Shown here piece after piece: positions 37,586-46,602 of a DNA stretch of 64,000 nucleotides. Within the stretch, counting starts at the first letter, position 1. Every line of letters begins with the position of its first letter. The position numbers and the translations under genes were made by a program. A model generated the notes under the pieces. That model had not been told where the DNA came from. It saw only the letters and a list, made by a program, of their open reading frames with translations, and did not search any database. This stretch comes from Chitinophagales bacterium (GTDB lineage Bacteria > Bacteroidota > Bacteroidia > Chitinophagales > Chitinophagaceae), in assembly GCA_015654595.1 (NCBI GenBank), contig JAATGQ010000041.1:62001-126000 (forward strand), read 5' to 3'.

Positions 37586-40500
37586 TTACTTCTTCAACAC
37601 CTTCAGGGTCTTTGAAGTCTGTCCACTTGGATAAGCAACCCGTACAAAGTACACACCGGAGTTGGCAAAGCTGCCGTTGGCAGCGATCGACAGGAAGTTC
37701 TCTCCCTGGATCAATCCGTCGAATTCCTTCGCGTAAACCTCCTGACCAGCCATATTATAGATGGTCACCACCACCTTGTCACCCGTCGTGAATCCAGGGA
37801 CCTGCAGGGTAAAGGACTGCTGGAACGGATTAGGATACGCCCGGATGACGGAATCTATCGTCGATGCAGCCGTCGAAGTCGCAGACACAGCAGCAGTCCG
37901 GGTCGCCGTCGTCATCACCCGGTTCGTAGCCGCCACCATCGTTACCGGCGGAGCAGGCACGGTAGAAGTAGAAGGGGTATAACCCTGGATAACCATCGCG
38001 TTGATCCAGCCGCCGCCCGAAGTAGTCTTATAAGGCGCCACACTCAGACTGATCTGCCCATTAGCATCCGGCGAAACGCCATACATCGTAACAGTGCTGC
38101 TATTGTTATACATCGCATCCGACAGAACAGTGTCGCCGTTGACGATAAAGGCTGTGTTGTTATCGCCATACTGATTACAGCTGGCCAGGAACGTAAGGTC
38201 ATATTGCCTGGACAAGTTCAGACCCGTCAGCAGCAATCCGCCCACCTGACCCTGGAAAGCAACGTAATCCTGGAGGATAACCGCATCGGGATAGACACCG
38301 GAGTTGTTACCCGTCGTATAACCCAGGGCGTTAAGACCAGCCCAAACACCCGTACACTGCATACCCACGCTGGTTGTCTTACCGGTGCTGTCCATGAAGT
38401 TTGACCAGGTAACGCCAGTCGCCGGAAGCTGATCCAGGTTATTCCACGGCGTAGAACCATTGCTCGTCGACGTCACGTTGACATAAATGGCATCGGAGTA
38501 GGTCGTCACCGCCACCACATTGCTATAATCGGAAGCAGTAGAATCCTTCATCGCACGGACGATATAGTAGTAGGAACTATTCTTCGCCAGTTTGGTATCG
38601 CTGTAGGCCGTAGTACCTGCAGGAAGCGTTGCTATCGGAGCATACACGCCGGAATTATCGGCACGCCATACCTGGAAGCTGGTCTCGTTGGCCGAACGAT
38701 CCTGCCATTGCAGATTTGCCGTCGTCTGAGTCACCTTGAGCACACGCAGATCGGTCGGGTTCAACACCAGGGTCGAAGCGGTATCGTAAGCCTGGATCAC
38801 CACGCTGCTGATATAAGCATTGTTGGCTGTTGCAGAATCCTTCTGAACCGCAATCGTTACCTGACCACTGGCATTCGCCCGGATACCATTTATCTGAACG
38901 GTCTTGTTGGAATTGAAAGAAGCCTGAAGGGTTACAGTCTGACCGTTGATCGTAAAGTGGGTCAGGCCATTCGTCCCATCTTCCTGGCTCCCAAAGAATA
39001 CAAAGTTGTATTGTTTTGCCTGGCTCAGCCCACTGATCACCAGGTGACGGACTGCCGTTGTCGGCTCGTAGACACCGTTGCGAACAACCGAAGGGGGATA
39101 AACCGTCGTACCGTTGTTGGGCTGCATACCCGTGTTGTAATACCAGTAGAAACCTTCGGTCATCGTCAGCGACACGCCAGAAGCAACCCCGGCGTCGGTC
39201 GTCAGGTTGGATAGCACAGTACCCGCAAAAGGCGCAGTCTGCAAAGTATTCCAAGGCTTCGGACTGCTTGGACCGCCAGTGAAGTTGATATAGGTCGATG
39301 TTACGTTTGGCTCGGTCACCGACAGATTGAAGCTGGCGCTTGCAATAGAATCGAGGGCATCAGCGGCAGTAACGGTAATATTCGGATAGACACCCACAGT
39401 ACCGGCCGTCGGGTTGAAAGTGAGGATACCCGTCCCATCGCCGTTGTCGACAAAAGTGGCGAAGTTAGGCAGGTTCTTAGCCGTCAGCACCAGTTCTGCG
39501 CCCGGATCGTCTACAGTCGTAACCACGATCGACATCGAAGCATTATTCTTCATCGACGTATCGGCGATCGCCGCCACCTTGGGCAGACGATTCAACGTCG
39601 TCAACACAGCAGTATCACTGTATCCGGATACGCCATGCGCGTTGTAAGCCTGCACGGTATAGAGATATTTTGTATTGCCGGTGATATTGCTATCCACAAA
39701 GCTATTGGCAGTGTTGCCGGCAACGGATCCGATCTGGGTAAAGGTTCCTGTGGAAACCGGAGCACGCCAGATGGTATAGCCTGTAGCATTGTAAGCGGAA
39801 TCCTGCCAGCTGAGGCTTACTTTACCCGTAGCTGCCTGGCCCGTCAGACCACTGGCGCCGGCAGGAGCCGTACCATCATCGAACTGCTTGGTGATGACGA
39901 TCGAGTTCAGCCAACCCAGGATATTCGTAGAAACCTTACCAAGAGTGGCAGTGATCGAACCATCGGCAGCCGGTTTGATATTGCTGATCGTAACTGTATT
40001 GTATTTGTTGTTCTGCACCTCCAGCGATACGGTCTGCGAACCTACTGTATAGGTCGTCGTACCATTGTCGCCCCAACCGCTGTAAACGCTGTTGGCAAAG
40101 AAGGTCAGACTATACTGCTGTGTCGTATCCAGACCCGTCACCTGCGCCGTCATCTGATCCGGACCTCCATAATAAGTACCCCACCAGATACAATCCGTCA
40201 ATACAACATCGGGATAGACACCAGAGTTGTTACCGGTAGTGGAACCATTATTTAAAGGCGTCCACCAGGTGTTGGGACTGAAATTAAGACCAACACCCGT
40301 TGCATTACCGCTGGAATCCAACAAATTGCTATTGGTCGTACCGTTCAGCGCATTCCAGGGGAGGCCCAGCGCACTCGCGTCATTGTAAGCCACCCGGGTA
40401 AAGATCTTGGTATTAGGACTCTTGTCTTTTACCGTGATGGTGAAGTGGCGGACCGCAGACAAACCATTGTTGTCATTGACGGTAACAGTCGCATTATAGA

Positions 40501-43500
40501 CACCGGCCGCAGCATAGTTGGGATGCAGGAACAGCACCGCATTGCCATTCGTCCCCGGCGTCAGGGTATACCCTGCAGGGACACCCTTGACAAGAACAGT
40601 CAGGGTATCAGCCGCATTGTTCTCACGGGAAGTCAACGCAACGCTGAGAGTATCCCCTTCATTCATCATATAATTGACGACGGTATCCAGAACAGGCGCA
40701 TAATTGTTATTCACCACGAGATTGAACTTCGTCGTATCGGTACCGCCCGCAGCATCGGTTACGAGAACTTCAAGATTGTTGTACGTATTCTGATCGGTAA
40801 CAGCCGGGCTCAGGCTCAGAGAGGCAGAACCATTGCCGCTGTCTACCAGTTTTGCAAAAGCCGGCAGGTTGATACCGCTATAAGTCAGCGTTCCACCGCT
40901 GGGATGGCTGGTCGTCAGGCTCAGCGTCGTCGTGATGCCATAACGAACCTGCATGTTGCTCAGCTTGGAGATGACAGGAAGGTTGTCCTGGGTCTTTACG
41001 GATACATAAGCAGAAGGCGCTGAATTACCACCCGCTCCAACCGCGATTATGCGATATAAGTAGGCGGAGTTCGCATACAGCGCTGTATCGGTGTAGCTGG
41101 TTCCGGTGATCGTCGTCTGCAGAACAAAGTTCGACGTATCGGTTACGGAACGATACACTTTAAAGCCGGTGACAGCAGCAGAGCTGTCTTTCCAGCTGAC
41201 AGCGATCGCAGAAGAAGAGATCGCCGTACCGGCAACGCTATAAGGTACAGAAGGAGCCGCAGGAAGAGCCGGCGTCTTCGTAGACATGTTGGCATTCGCA
41301 AAAGCAGAATCGGGAATCGCCGCCTTAGTGATGCCAGGACCAGCATAAGAAGTCGTCATCACATAGCTGCCGCCCTGCTGGAAGTATGTAGCATAGAAGG
41401 GATAAGAACCCGCCGTCAACGTCACCGTTCCGGACCTTTCGGTAGTCCCTTGCAGAAAGTCGTTCCTGACAACCAGGTGCGTACTGTCAAAACCGCCGAT
41501 GTACAAATCACTGCCATCATCGGAAGCGGTGTAGAAAGTATAGGTGCCAGTCGCCGGAACCTTGATCGAACCGGCATATTTAAAGGCAAAGTTCGTAGTA
41601 GCCGTCGCAGGAGACAACGATACGTTATTGATCACTCCCGTTGCACTTGGCGTCAGCGTTGGCAGCGTAGCCAGGTTGGAAGCGGTATAGCTGGAATAGT
41701 AGGAATAAGTAATGCCGCCCAGTGACTTGGGGTCAAAACCGGAAGCGCCATAAAGATTCACCGCCTGCACCTTATAATAATAGGTAGTAGAAGGCGCAAC
41801 AGTTGAATCGACAAAGCTGGTGACATTCGCCGACGTCGTAGTCACGATGCTATAGCTTCCGGACAAGGATGTAGAACGATAGATCTCGAACCCTGTCTCG
41901 TTATTGCTGGAATCGACCCAGGTAATATCGACCTTGTTATAAGCCGTAGCCAGCGCCTTGATCTGAACAGGCGCTTTTGGCGCGGTGCCCGCCGGTACAT
42001 AAGCACTCGTAAAAGAAGAATCGGGAATGGTCACATAAGCGCTGGAACCCGGCGTCTTCCAGGACAATACCATCGAAGCGCCGCCCGTCGCCTGGAAGTA
42101 TTCGACCAACACGGGATAAACACCAGGTGTCAGGGTCAACGCCGCACTCTGACGAGCCGTAGCCGACTGAGCATAGTCGTTGTTGACCGTAGCGGAAGAG
42201 GTAGCCGTAGCAGTCTGGGTGTTAAACCAGAAAGCACTGCCGTCATCGGAGGTCGTCTGGAAATAATAAGTACCGGCAGTCGGGATCTTGATATAGCCTT
42301 TCCATACTACACCATAGTTCGTAGACTGTGTAGCCATGGTCAGATTGACATTCGCCGCTTTGCCCGTAAGGACCGGCGTCAGCGTCGTAAAGTCCGGCAG
42401 CTTGCTCCAGGATGTCGTCGAGTTATATAAAGAATAGGTAAACCCATTGATCACGCTTGCCGCAGAAACAAGGCTGCTCTTCACAGACTCGTTGTTGCTG
42501 CCGTCGACCGCCGTCACGGCAAACGAGAACTGCTGCGCAGAATCAAGATCGCCAACAGTAAAGGTCGTATCGGGCGCCGTCACCACATAGCTCTTGGCGC
42601 CATTGACATAAACGTAGTATTTGGCAACGCTGACATTATCGGTAGCCGTATTCCAGGACAACGTAACGGAAGACTGATTCGTCGTCACGACCTTCAGACC
42701 GGCAGGAGCTGAAGGCGGCGTCTGATCCGACTGCGTAGTCGCGCTGGCTTCATTGCTGAGCGCAGCAGCAGCGGTAGTGTCGATAGCACGGACGACATAA
42801 TAATATTTGACATTCGGCTTCAGCGCGGTGTCGGTAAAATGAACGGTATCGGCAGCTACCTGACCGACAAATGTATAGGGGCCGCCGGATGTCGTGCTGT
42901 GATAGATCTCAAACCCTGTCTCTGGATAGGTCGGAGTAGGATTCCGGGCCCAGTTGAGCTGAACCTGGGTGTAGGACAGCGGATTGGCAACAAGGTTCGA
43001 AGCCGTGGTCGGCGGATTCGGACCCGAAGCGTTCACTACACGAAAAGCAGGAGACCAGTTGCTCGAACAGCCATACAATTGCGTGACCGATACGATGTAC
43101 TGACCCGGTTTAGACACAGTCAAAATGCGCGAGGAACCAATGACCGAATCACTCCCTACTCTTTTCCAGGTGTAGCTGGTGTATCCGCTGTCCGGCACCT
43201 GCAGGTTGACGGTTGTTTTGCCATCCGCTCCGGGAAGTACGTCGCTCATCAACCCGGATACTGAGATTGGCGGGGTAATCGTAGGACTCTTGATGGAAAT
43301 AACAACGGGGGTATGTGACCAATCGGACCAGATCCCGTTTCTTTCGACACGGGCGTCATAAGTACCGACTGTGGTAACTTTTATACTATCTGTCGTAGCG
43401 CCGCTGATCACAACGCCATTCTTTCTCCACTGATACGCCTGAAAACCGGCCGCAAGACCGATCCTGACATTGATACTGTCCGCAGAACAGAACTGCGTTC

Positions 43501-44377
43501 TCCCAAACAAGGTCCAGGGATTGGAACAATAGGAGTTGACCAGGAAAGGCCAGAACCCGGCCATCTGCCAGGTACTGTCCCAGGTATCATGCGACTGGGT
43601 CGTCATGTTCAGGTCGGTGTAGTTGGCGCCCGCAGCAGCCATCGCATTGGCAACCTGCGTCGCAGTATAAGGTGCAGGCGAACCATCGAGACCACCATGG
43701 ATATTCCAGATAGGCGTCCACTTCGCCTCATTGACAGTCGAACTGGAAGTATAAGAAATGTCGACATCCGACATCGGGATAATAGAAGAGATATAAGTAG
43801 GATACGTAAGATACATGCCCCAGGTCCCGGCCCCACCGGCAGAAAGACCATTACAAACGACATGGAAAGGATCCACCTTGTTGTGGGCCACCATATAATC
43901 GATGATATCCCTCAACGCCGAAAGCTGGATAGGTCCCCAACTGCCCGAAGTCTGCATACAAAGGACATAACCATTCCAGGTGCCATTCTGCTCCGCCTTC
44001 TGGAATACGTCACCGCCATGATACAACTGCTCTTCGTTGTCATAAACGGTTCCCCCTTCGCCAACGCCATGGAAAAAGATCAGCAAAGGATAAACCTTGC
44101 CGTCGGAATCTGCTGGATTGTAAGTCGGAGGAAAGTACAACCTGAAAGGATTGTTGTTGTAAATGTACGGCTTGTAATTGGCGGTACTCCAGCTAAGTCT
44201 TGGCGTTCTGACCCAATGCCCGATGACGCCATTGGCAGGCGCTGTCGGTTTGTGCGTACTGTCGTAGTTGACGACAGTATCGGTGGGCTGCATCACGCTC
44301 TGACCAAAAGCGGTCACACCGGTCGCAAGGAATAGGGCAATCAACAGGGAGTTGATCAAAAGGGTAAATTTTTGCAT
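37586..44377 (-). CDS. Giant T9SS-secreted multidomain protein, paralog 3: alpha/beta-hydrolase, Ig-like, FN3, two PA14 domains, repeated beta modules; no LamG
   Basis: 2263 aa; LLIFFHGVGEGG, nucleophile elbow NGLSAGGAG, IHGGLDG, SHDTWDSTW; PA14 copies at IKIPTAGTYYFQTTSDDGSAFWF and IKVPATGTYTFYTASDDGSDLYIG; T9SS tail AYPNPFQQSFTLQVPGF..NSGVYFVRVAYPSGQTSKTLKVLKK. Confidence 0.9.
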   Translation of the reverse strand: MQKFTLLINSLLIALFLATGVTAFGQSVMQPTDTVVNYDSTHKPTAPANGVIGHWVRTPRLSWSTANYKPYIYNNNPFRLYFPPTYNPADSDGKVYPLLIFFHGVGEGGTVYDNEEQLYHGGDVFQKAEQNGTWNGYVLCMQTSGSWGPIQLSALRDIIDYMVAHNKVDPFHVVCNGLSAGGAGTWGMYLTYPTYISSIIPMSDVDISYTSSSTVNEAKWTPIWNIHGGLDGSPAPYTATQVANAMAAAGANYTDLNMTTQSHDTWDSTWQMAGFWPFLVNSYCSNPWTLFGRTQFCSADSINVRIGLAAGFQAYQWRKNGVVISGATTDSIKVTTVGTYDARVERNGIWSDWSHTPVVISIKSPTITPPISVSGLMSDVLPGADGKTTVNLQVPDSGYTSYTWKRVGSDSVIGSSRILTVSKPGQYIVSVTQLYGCSSNWSPAFRVVNASGPNPPTTASNLVANPLSYTQVQLNWARNPTPTYPETGFEIYHSTTSGGPYTFVGQVAADTVHFTDTALKPNVKYYYVVRAIDTTAAAALSNEASATTQSDQTPPSAPAGLKVVTTNQSSVTLSWNTATDNVSVAKYYVYVNGAKSYVVTAPDTTFTVGDLDSAQQFSFAVTAVDGSNNESVKSSLVSAASVINGFTYSLYNSTTSWSKLPDFTTLTPVLTGKAANVNLTMATQSTNYGVVWKGYIKIPTAGTYYFQTTSDDGSAFWFNTQTATATSSATVNNDYAQSATARQSAALTLTPGVYPVLVEYFQATGGASMVLSWKTPGSSAYVTIPDSSFTSAYVPAGTAPKAPVQIKALATAYNKVDITWVDSSNNETGFEIYRSTSLSGSYSIVTTTSANVTSFVDSTVAPSTTYYYKVQAVNLYGASGFDPKSLGGITYSYYSSYTASNLATLPTLTPSATGVINNVSLSPATATTNFAFKYAGSIKVPATGTYTFYTASDDGSDLYIGGFDSTHLVVRNDFLQGTTERSGTVTLTAGSYPFYATYFQQGGSYVMTTSYAGPGITKAAIPDSAFANANMSTKTPALPAAPSVPYSVAGTAISSSAIAVSWKDSSAAVTGFKVYRSVTDTSNFVLQTTITGTSYTDTALYANSAYLYRIIAVGAGGNSAPSAYVSVKTQDNLPVISKLSNMQVRYGITTTLSLTTSHPSGGTLTYSGINLPAFAKLVDSGNGSASLSLSPAVTDQNTYNNLEVLVTDAAGGTDTTKFNLVVNNNYAPVLDTVVNYMMNEGDTLSVALTSRENNAADTLTVLVKGVPAGYTLTPGTNGNAVLFLHPNYAAAGVYNATVTVNDNNGLSAVRHFTITVKDKSPNTKIFTRVAYNDASALGLPWNALNGTTNSNLLDSSGNATGVGLNFSPNTWWTPLNNGSTTGNNSGVYPDVVLTDCIWWGTYYGGPDQMTAQVTGLDTTQQYSLTFFANSVYSGWGDNGTTTYTVGSQTVSLEVQNNKYNTVTISNIKPAADGSITATLGKVSTNILGWLNSIVITKQFDDGTAPAGASGLTGQAATGKVSLSWQDSAYNATGYTIWRAPVSTGTFTQIGSVAGNTANSFVDSNITGNTKYLYTVQAYNAHGVSGYSDTAVLTTLNRLPKVAAIADTSMKNNASMSIVVTTVDDPGAELVLTAKNLPNFATFVDNGDGTGILTFNPTAGTVGVYPNITVTAADALDSIASASFNLSVTEPNVTSTYINFTGGPSSPKPWNTLQTAPFAGTVLSNLTTDAGVASGVSLTMTEGFYWYYNTGMQPNNGTTVYPPSVVRNGVYEPTTAVRHLVISGLSQAKQYNFVFFGSQEDGTNGLTHFTINGQTVTLQASFNSNKTVQINGIRANASGQVTIAVQKDSATANNAYISSVVIQAYDTASTLVLNPTDLRVLKVTQTTANLQWQDRSANETSFQVWRADNSGVYAPIATLPAGTTAYSDTKLAKNSSYYYIVRAMKDSTASDYSNVVAVTTYSDAIYVNVTSTSNGSTPWNNLDQLPATGVTWSNFMDSTGKTTSVGMQCTGVWAGLNALGYTTGNNSGVYPDAVILQDYVAFQGQVGGLLLTGLNLSRQYDLTFLASCNQYGDNNTAFIVNGDTVLSDAMYNNSSTVTMYGVSPDANGQISLSVAPYKTTSGGGWINAMVIQGYTPSTSTVPAPPVTMVAATNRVMTTATRTAAVSATSTAASTIDSVIRAYPNPFQQSFTLQVPGFTTGDKVVVTIYNMAGQEVYAKEFDGLIQGENFLSIAANGSFANSGVYFVRVAYPSGQTSKTLKVLKK

Positions 44378-44705
44378 GTGTCGTACTTAATAATTATATA
44401 TATCTCCAGCTATAAAATGCAAATTGGGGCCATAGGACGGACACGGCAATTCACGGCGATCTCTTGGTCGCGAGGAAAATTGGAAGGATAAAGAGATGGA
44501 AAGACAGAAGATATCAGACAGGGTTATTCTATAGGAGATATAGACGGGGGTCGGCGTCTGTTAATAGGTAGATTAGCGATAAGATTCGAGGAGAAGGTTG
44601 TTAGAAGCGAGTGCAATGTACACTCAATTTTTTGCTTGTGCAAACTACAAAATATTTTGATCACACGATTAACCGCATGATAACAATTGTTAACCGATTT
44701 TTCCC

Positions 44706-45470
44706 CTAAATTTTTTCCCAGACTGTCATGAAACCGCCATTAAATGAATAGGGCAGTATCTCAGCGACAGCACAGTCAAACTTTTGAAGGACTTTTATCT
44801 TTTTGGTAAGGAACGAAAAAGGAAATACGTCCTCGATAAAATTCGTCTTCCCATACCGGACAATGCTGAATTGATGATCACTTGCCAGCTTTTTCAGCAA
44901 ACTGCGGGTAAAGAACTGGATATGCGTCAGGTCGTCGGCGCTGCTCTGAACGGTAGTTCCGCTATAACCAAAGGCCTTCTTCGTCTTCTGCACAAACTTC
45001 CACATCCAGTTGTTCTTCTTCTGCATGGAAATGACAGGACGCGTCACAAAGAGCTCACGGGGCCCCTGCCCGTTCGGAACGGTTACGATCAATACCCCAT
45101 CCTTATGCAATACCTGGTGCAATACGCCCAACAGTTTACCAGGCTCATTGAGATGCTCGAGCACCTCGCTGCAGATCACGGCATGATAGGTCTGGCCATC
45201 AGCTACCAGCTGCTCAGCACTGACGACATCGAACTTCACATTAGGGAATTTGTTGAGCTCGCGGGCACGCGCAATAGCCTTATCACTCACATCGATCCCC
45301 TTGACATTAAAGCCTTTTTCACCCAGGCCCCTGGAGATTACTCCATTGCCACAGCCTACGTCCAGCACCTCAGCACCCGTAGGCAGCTGCTTTTGCAGTA
45401 CATCGATAATGAAGTTCAAGCGTTTAACGTCAGCAAACCTTTCAAATTCCATAGTTAGAAGTTTATACAA
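44706..45470 (-). CDS. Class I SAM-dependent methyltransferase (UbiG-like)
   Basis: 254 aa; motif I GAEVLDVGCGNGVISRGLGEKGFNVKGIDVSDKAI; CSEVLEHLNEPGKLL. Confidence 0.9.
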   Translation of the reverse strand: MYKLLTMEFERFADVKRLNFIIDVLQKQLPTGAEVLDVGCGNGVISRGLGEKGFNVKGIDVSDKAIARARELNKFPNVKFDVVSAEQLVADGQTYHAVICSEVLEHLNEPGKLLGVLHQVLHKDGVLIVTVPNGQGPRELFVTRPVISMQKKNNWMWKFVQKTKKAFGYSGTTVQSSADDLTHIQFFTRSLLKKLASDHQFSIVRYGKTNFIEDVFPFSFLTKKIKVLQKFDCAVAEILPYSFNGGFMTVWEKI

Positions 45471-46593
45471 TTACGTGCGAATATACATTCTCAATTTCTC
45501 TTGTCATAACGGCAGCGTTAAATCGTTGCTGCACAGTCGCTATGGCCTTATTGCTGAGGCTTTTGCGAAGCGCCTCATCCGCGCTTAGCTTCAGGATGGC
45601 TCCGGCCAGCGCCTTGATATCCCCCGGCTCCGTCATCAAACCATTGTCACCGTCCACCAACACCTCCCGCGTCCCGTCCACTCTTGTAGCAACAACAGCC
45701 TTGCCCATTGCCATAGCCTCCAGGAGTCCGATAGGCAGCCCTTCCCAAAGCGACGGAAGGACAAAAATATCAGCCGCAGCCAGCACATCCGGTACATCCT
45801 GACGGAAAGGCTGCAGATTCGCCCTGTCCTCCAGTCCCAATTCTTTGACCAGCTGGATACCCGCCGCACGCTCATCCCCATCCCCTACCATCAACAGATA
45901 CAGATCGGGATTCACCGCCAGCGCCTCTTTAAAGGCCCGGATCAGGGTCAAAGGCTGCTTGTGGCTTGTAAATCGGGCGATGAACAACACCACCATCGCT
46001 CCTCCAGGGATACTCAACTCCTCCCGGATATTCTTAAATGCTCTTACAGGAGAAAATTTCTGCTGGTCGATCCCATTGTTGATCACCATCGCTTCCAGCT
46101 TCGGGATCTGTTCGAGCCCCGACTGACGGTTCGACGCCGACACCGCAATATTGACCGCCGACCGCGAAGTGATCCAGCGCTCGCCCAGGATACGAAGACG
46201 ACGGACCAGCGGATTCTGGTCGTTATGGAAAGACCATCCATGGATGGTATAGATTAAGGGAAGCCCGAGCTTTTTTGCCGCCCAAAGGGTATTGGAGCTG
46301 GCACGCGTACCATGCGCATGGACCAGGTCTACATTTTCGGACTGTATAAAATCCTTTACTGCCGGCCATTTGGTCACATCGAAAGGCCGCTCGGTGTAGA
46401 TGACCTGGGTCTTAACACCCATAGCCTTCAGCCGGTCAACCATCGGTCCTTCTGTAAAAGAAAGCACCACCGGCTCAAAACGATCGCGGTCGAGATTTTC
46501 CACCAGGCTCAGCAAATGGGATTCCCCACCACCGATCTGTCCCTGACGGATACATTCCAATACTTTTATCTTACGGTCTAAGGTCGTTTTCAT
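45463..46593 (-). CDS. GT4-family glycosyltransferase (GT-B fold)
   Basis: 376 aa; GGGESHLLSLVENL, DLVHAHGTRASSNTLWAAK, LPSLWEGLPIGLLEAMAMGKAVVATRVDGTREVLVDGDNGLM. Confidence 0.95.
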   Translation of the reverse strand: MKTTLDRKIKVLECIRQGQIGGGESHLLSLVENLDRDRFEPVVLSFTEGPMVDRLKAMGVKTQVIYTERPFDVTKWPAVKDFIQSENVDLVHAHGTRASSNTLWAAKKLGLPLIYTIHGWSFHNDQNPLVRRLRILGERWITSRSAVNIAVSASNRQSGLEQIPKLEAMVINNGIDQQKFSPVRAFKNIREELSIPGGAMVVLFIARFTSHKQPLTLIRAFKEALAVNPDLYLLMVGDGDERAAGIQLVKELGLEDRANLQPFRQDVPDVLAAADIFVLPSLWEGLPIGLLEAMAMGKAVVATRVDGTREVLVDGDNGLMTEPGDIKALAGAILKLSADEALRKSLSNKAIATVQQRFNAAVMTREIENVYSHVIV

Positions 46594-46602
46594 CCGGGTT
46601 CA

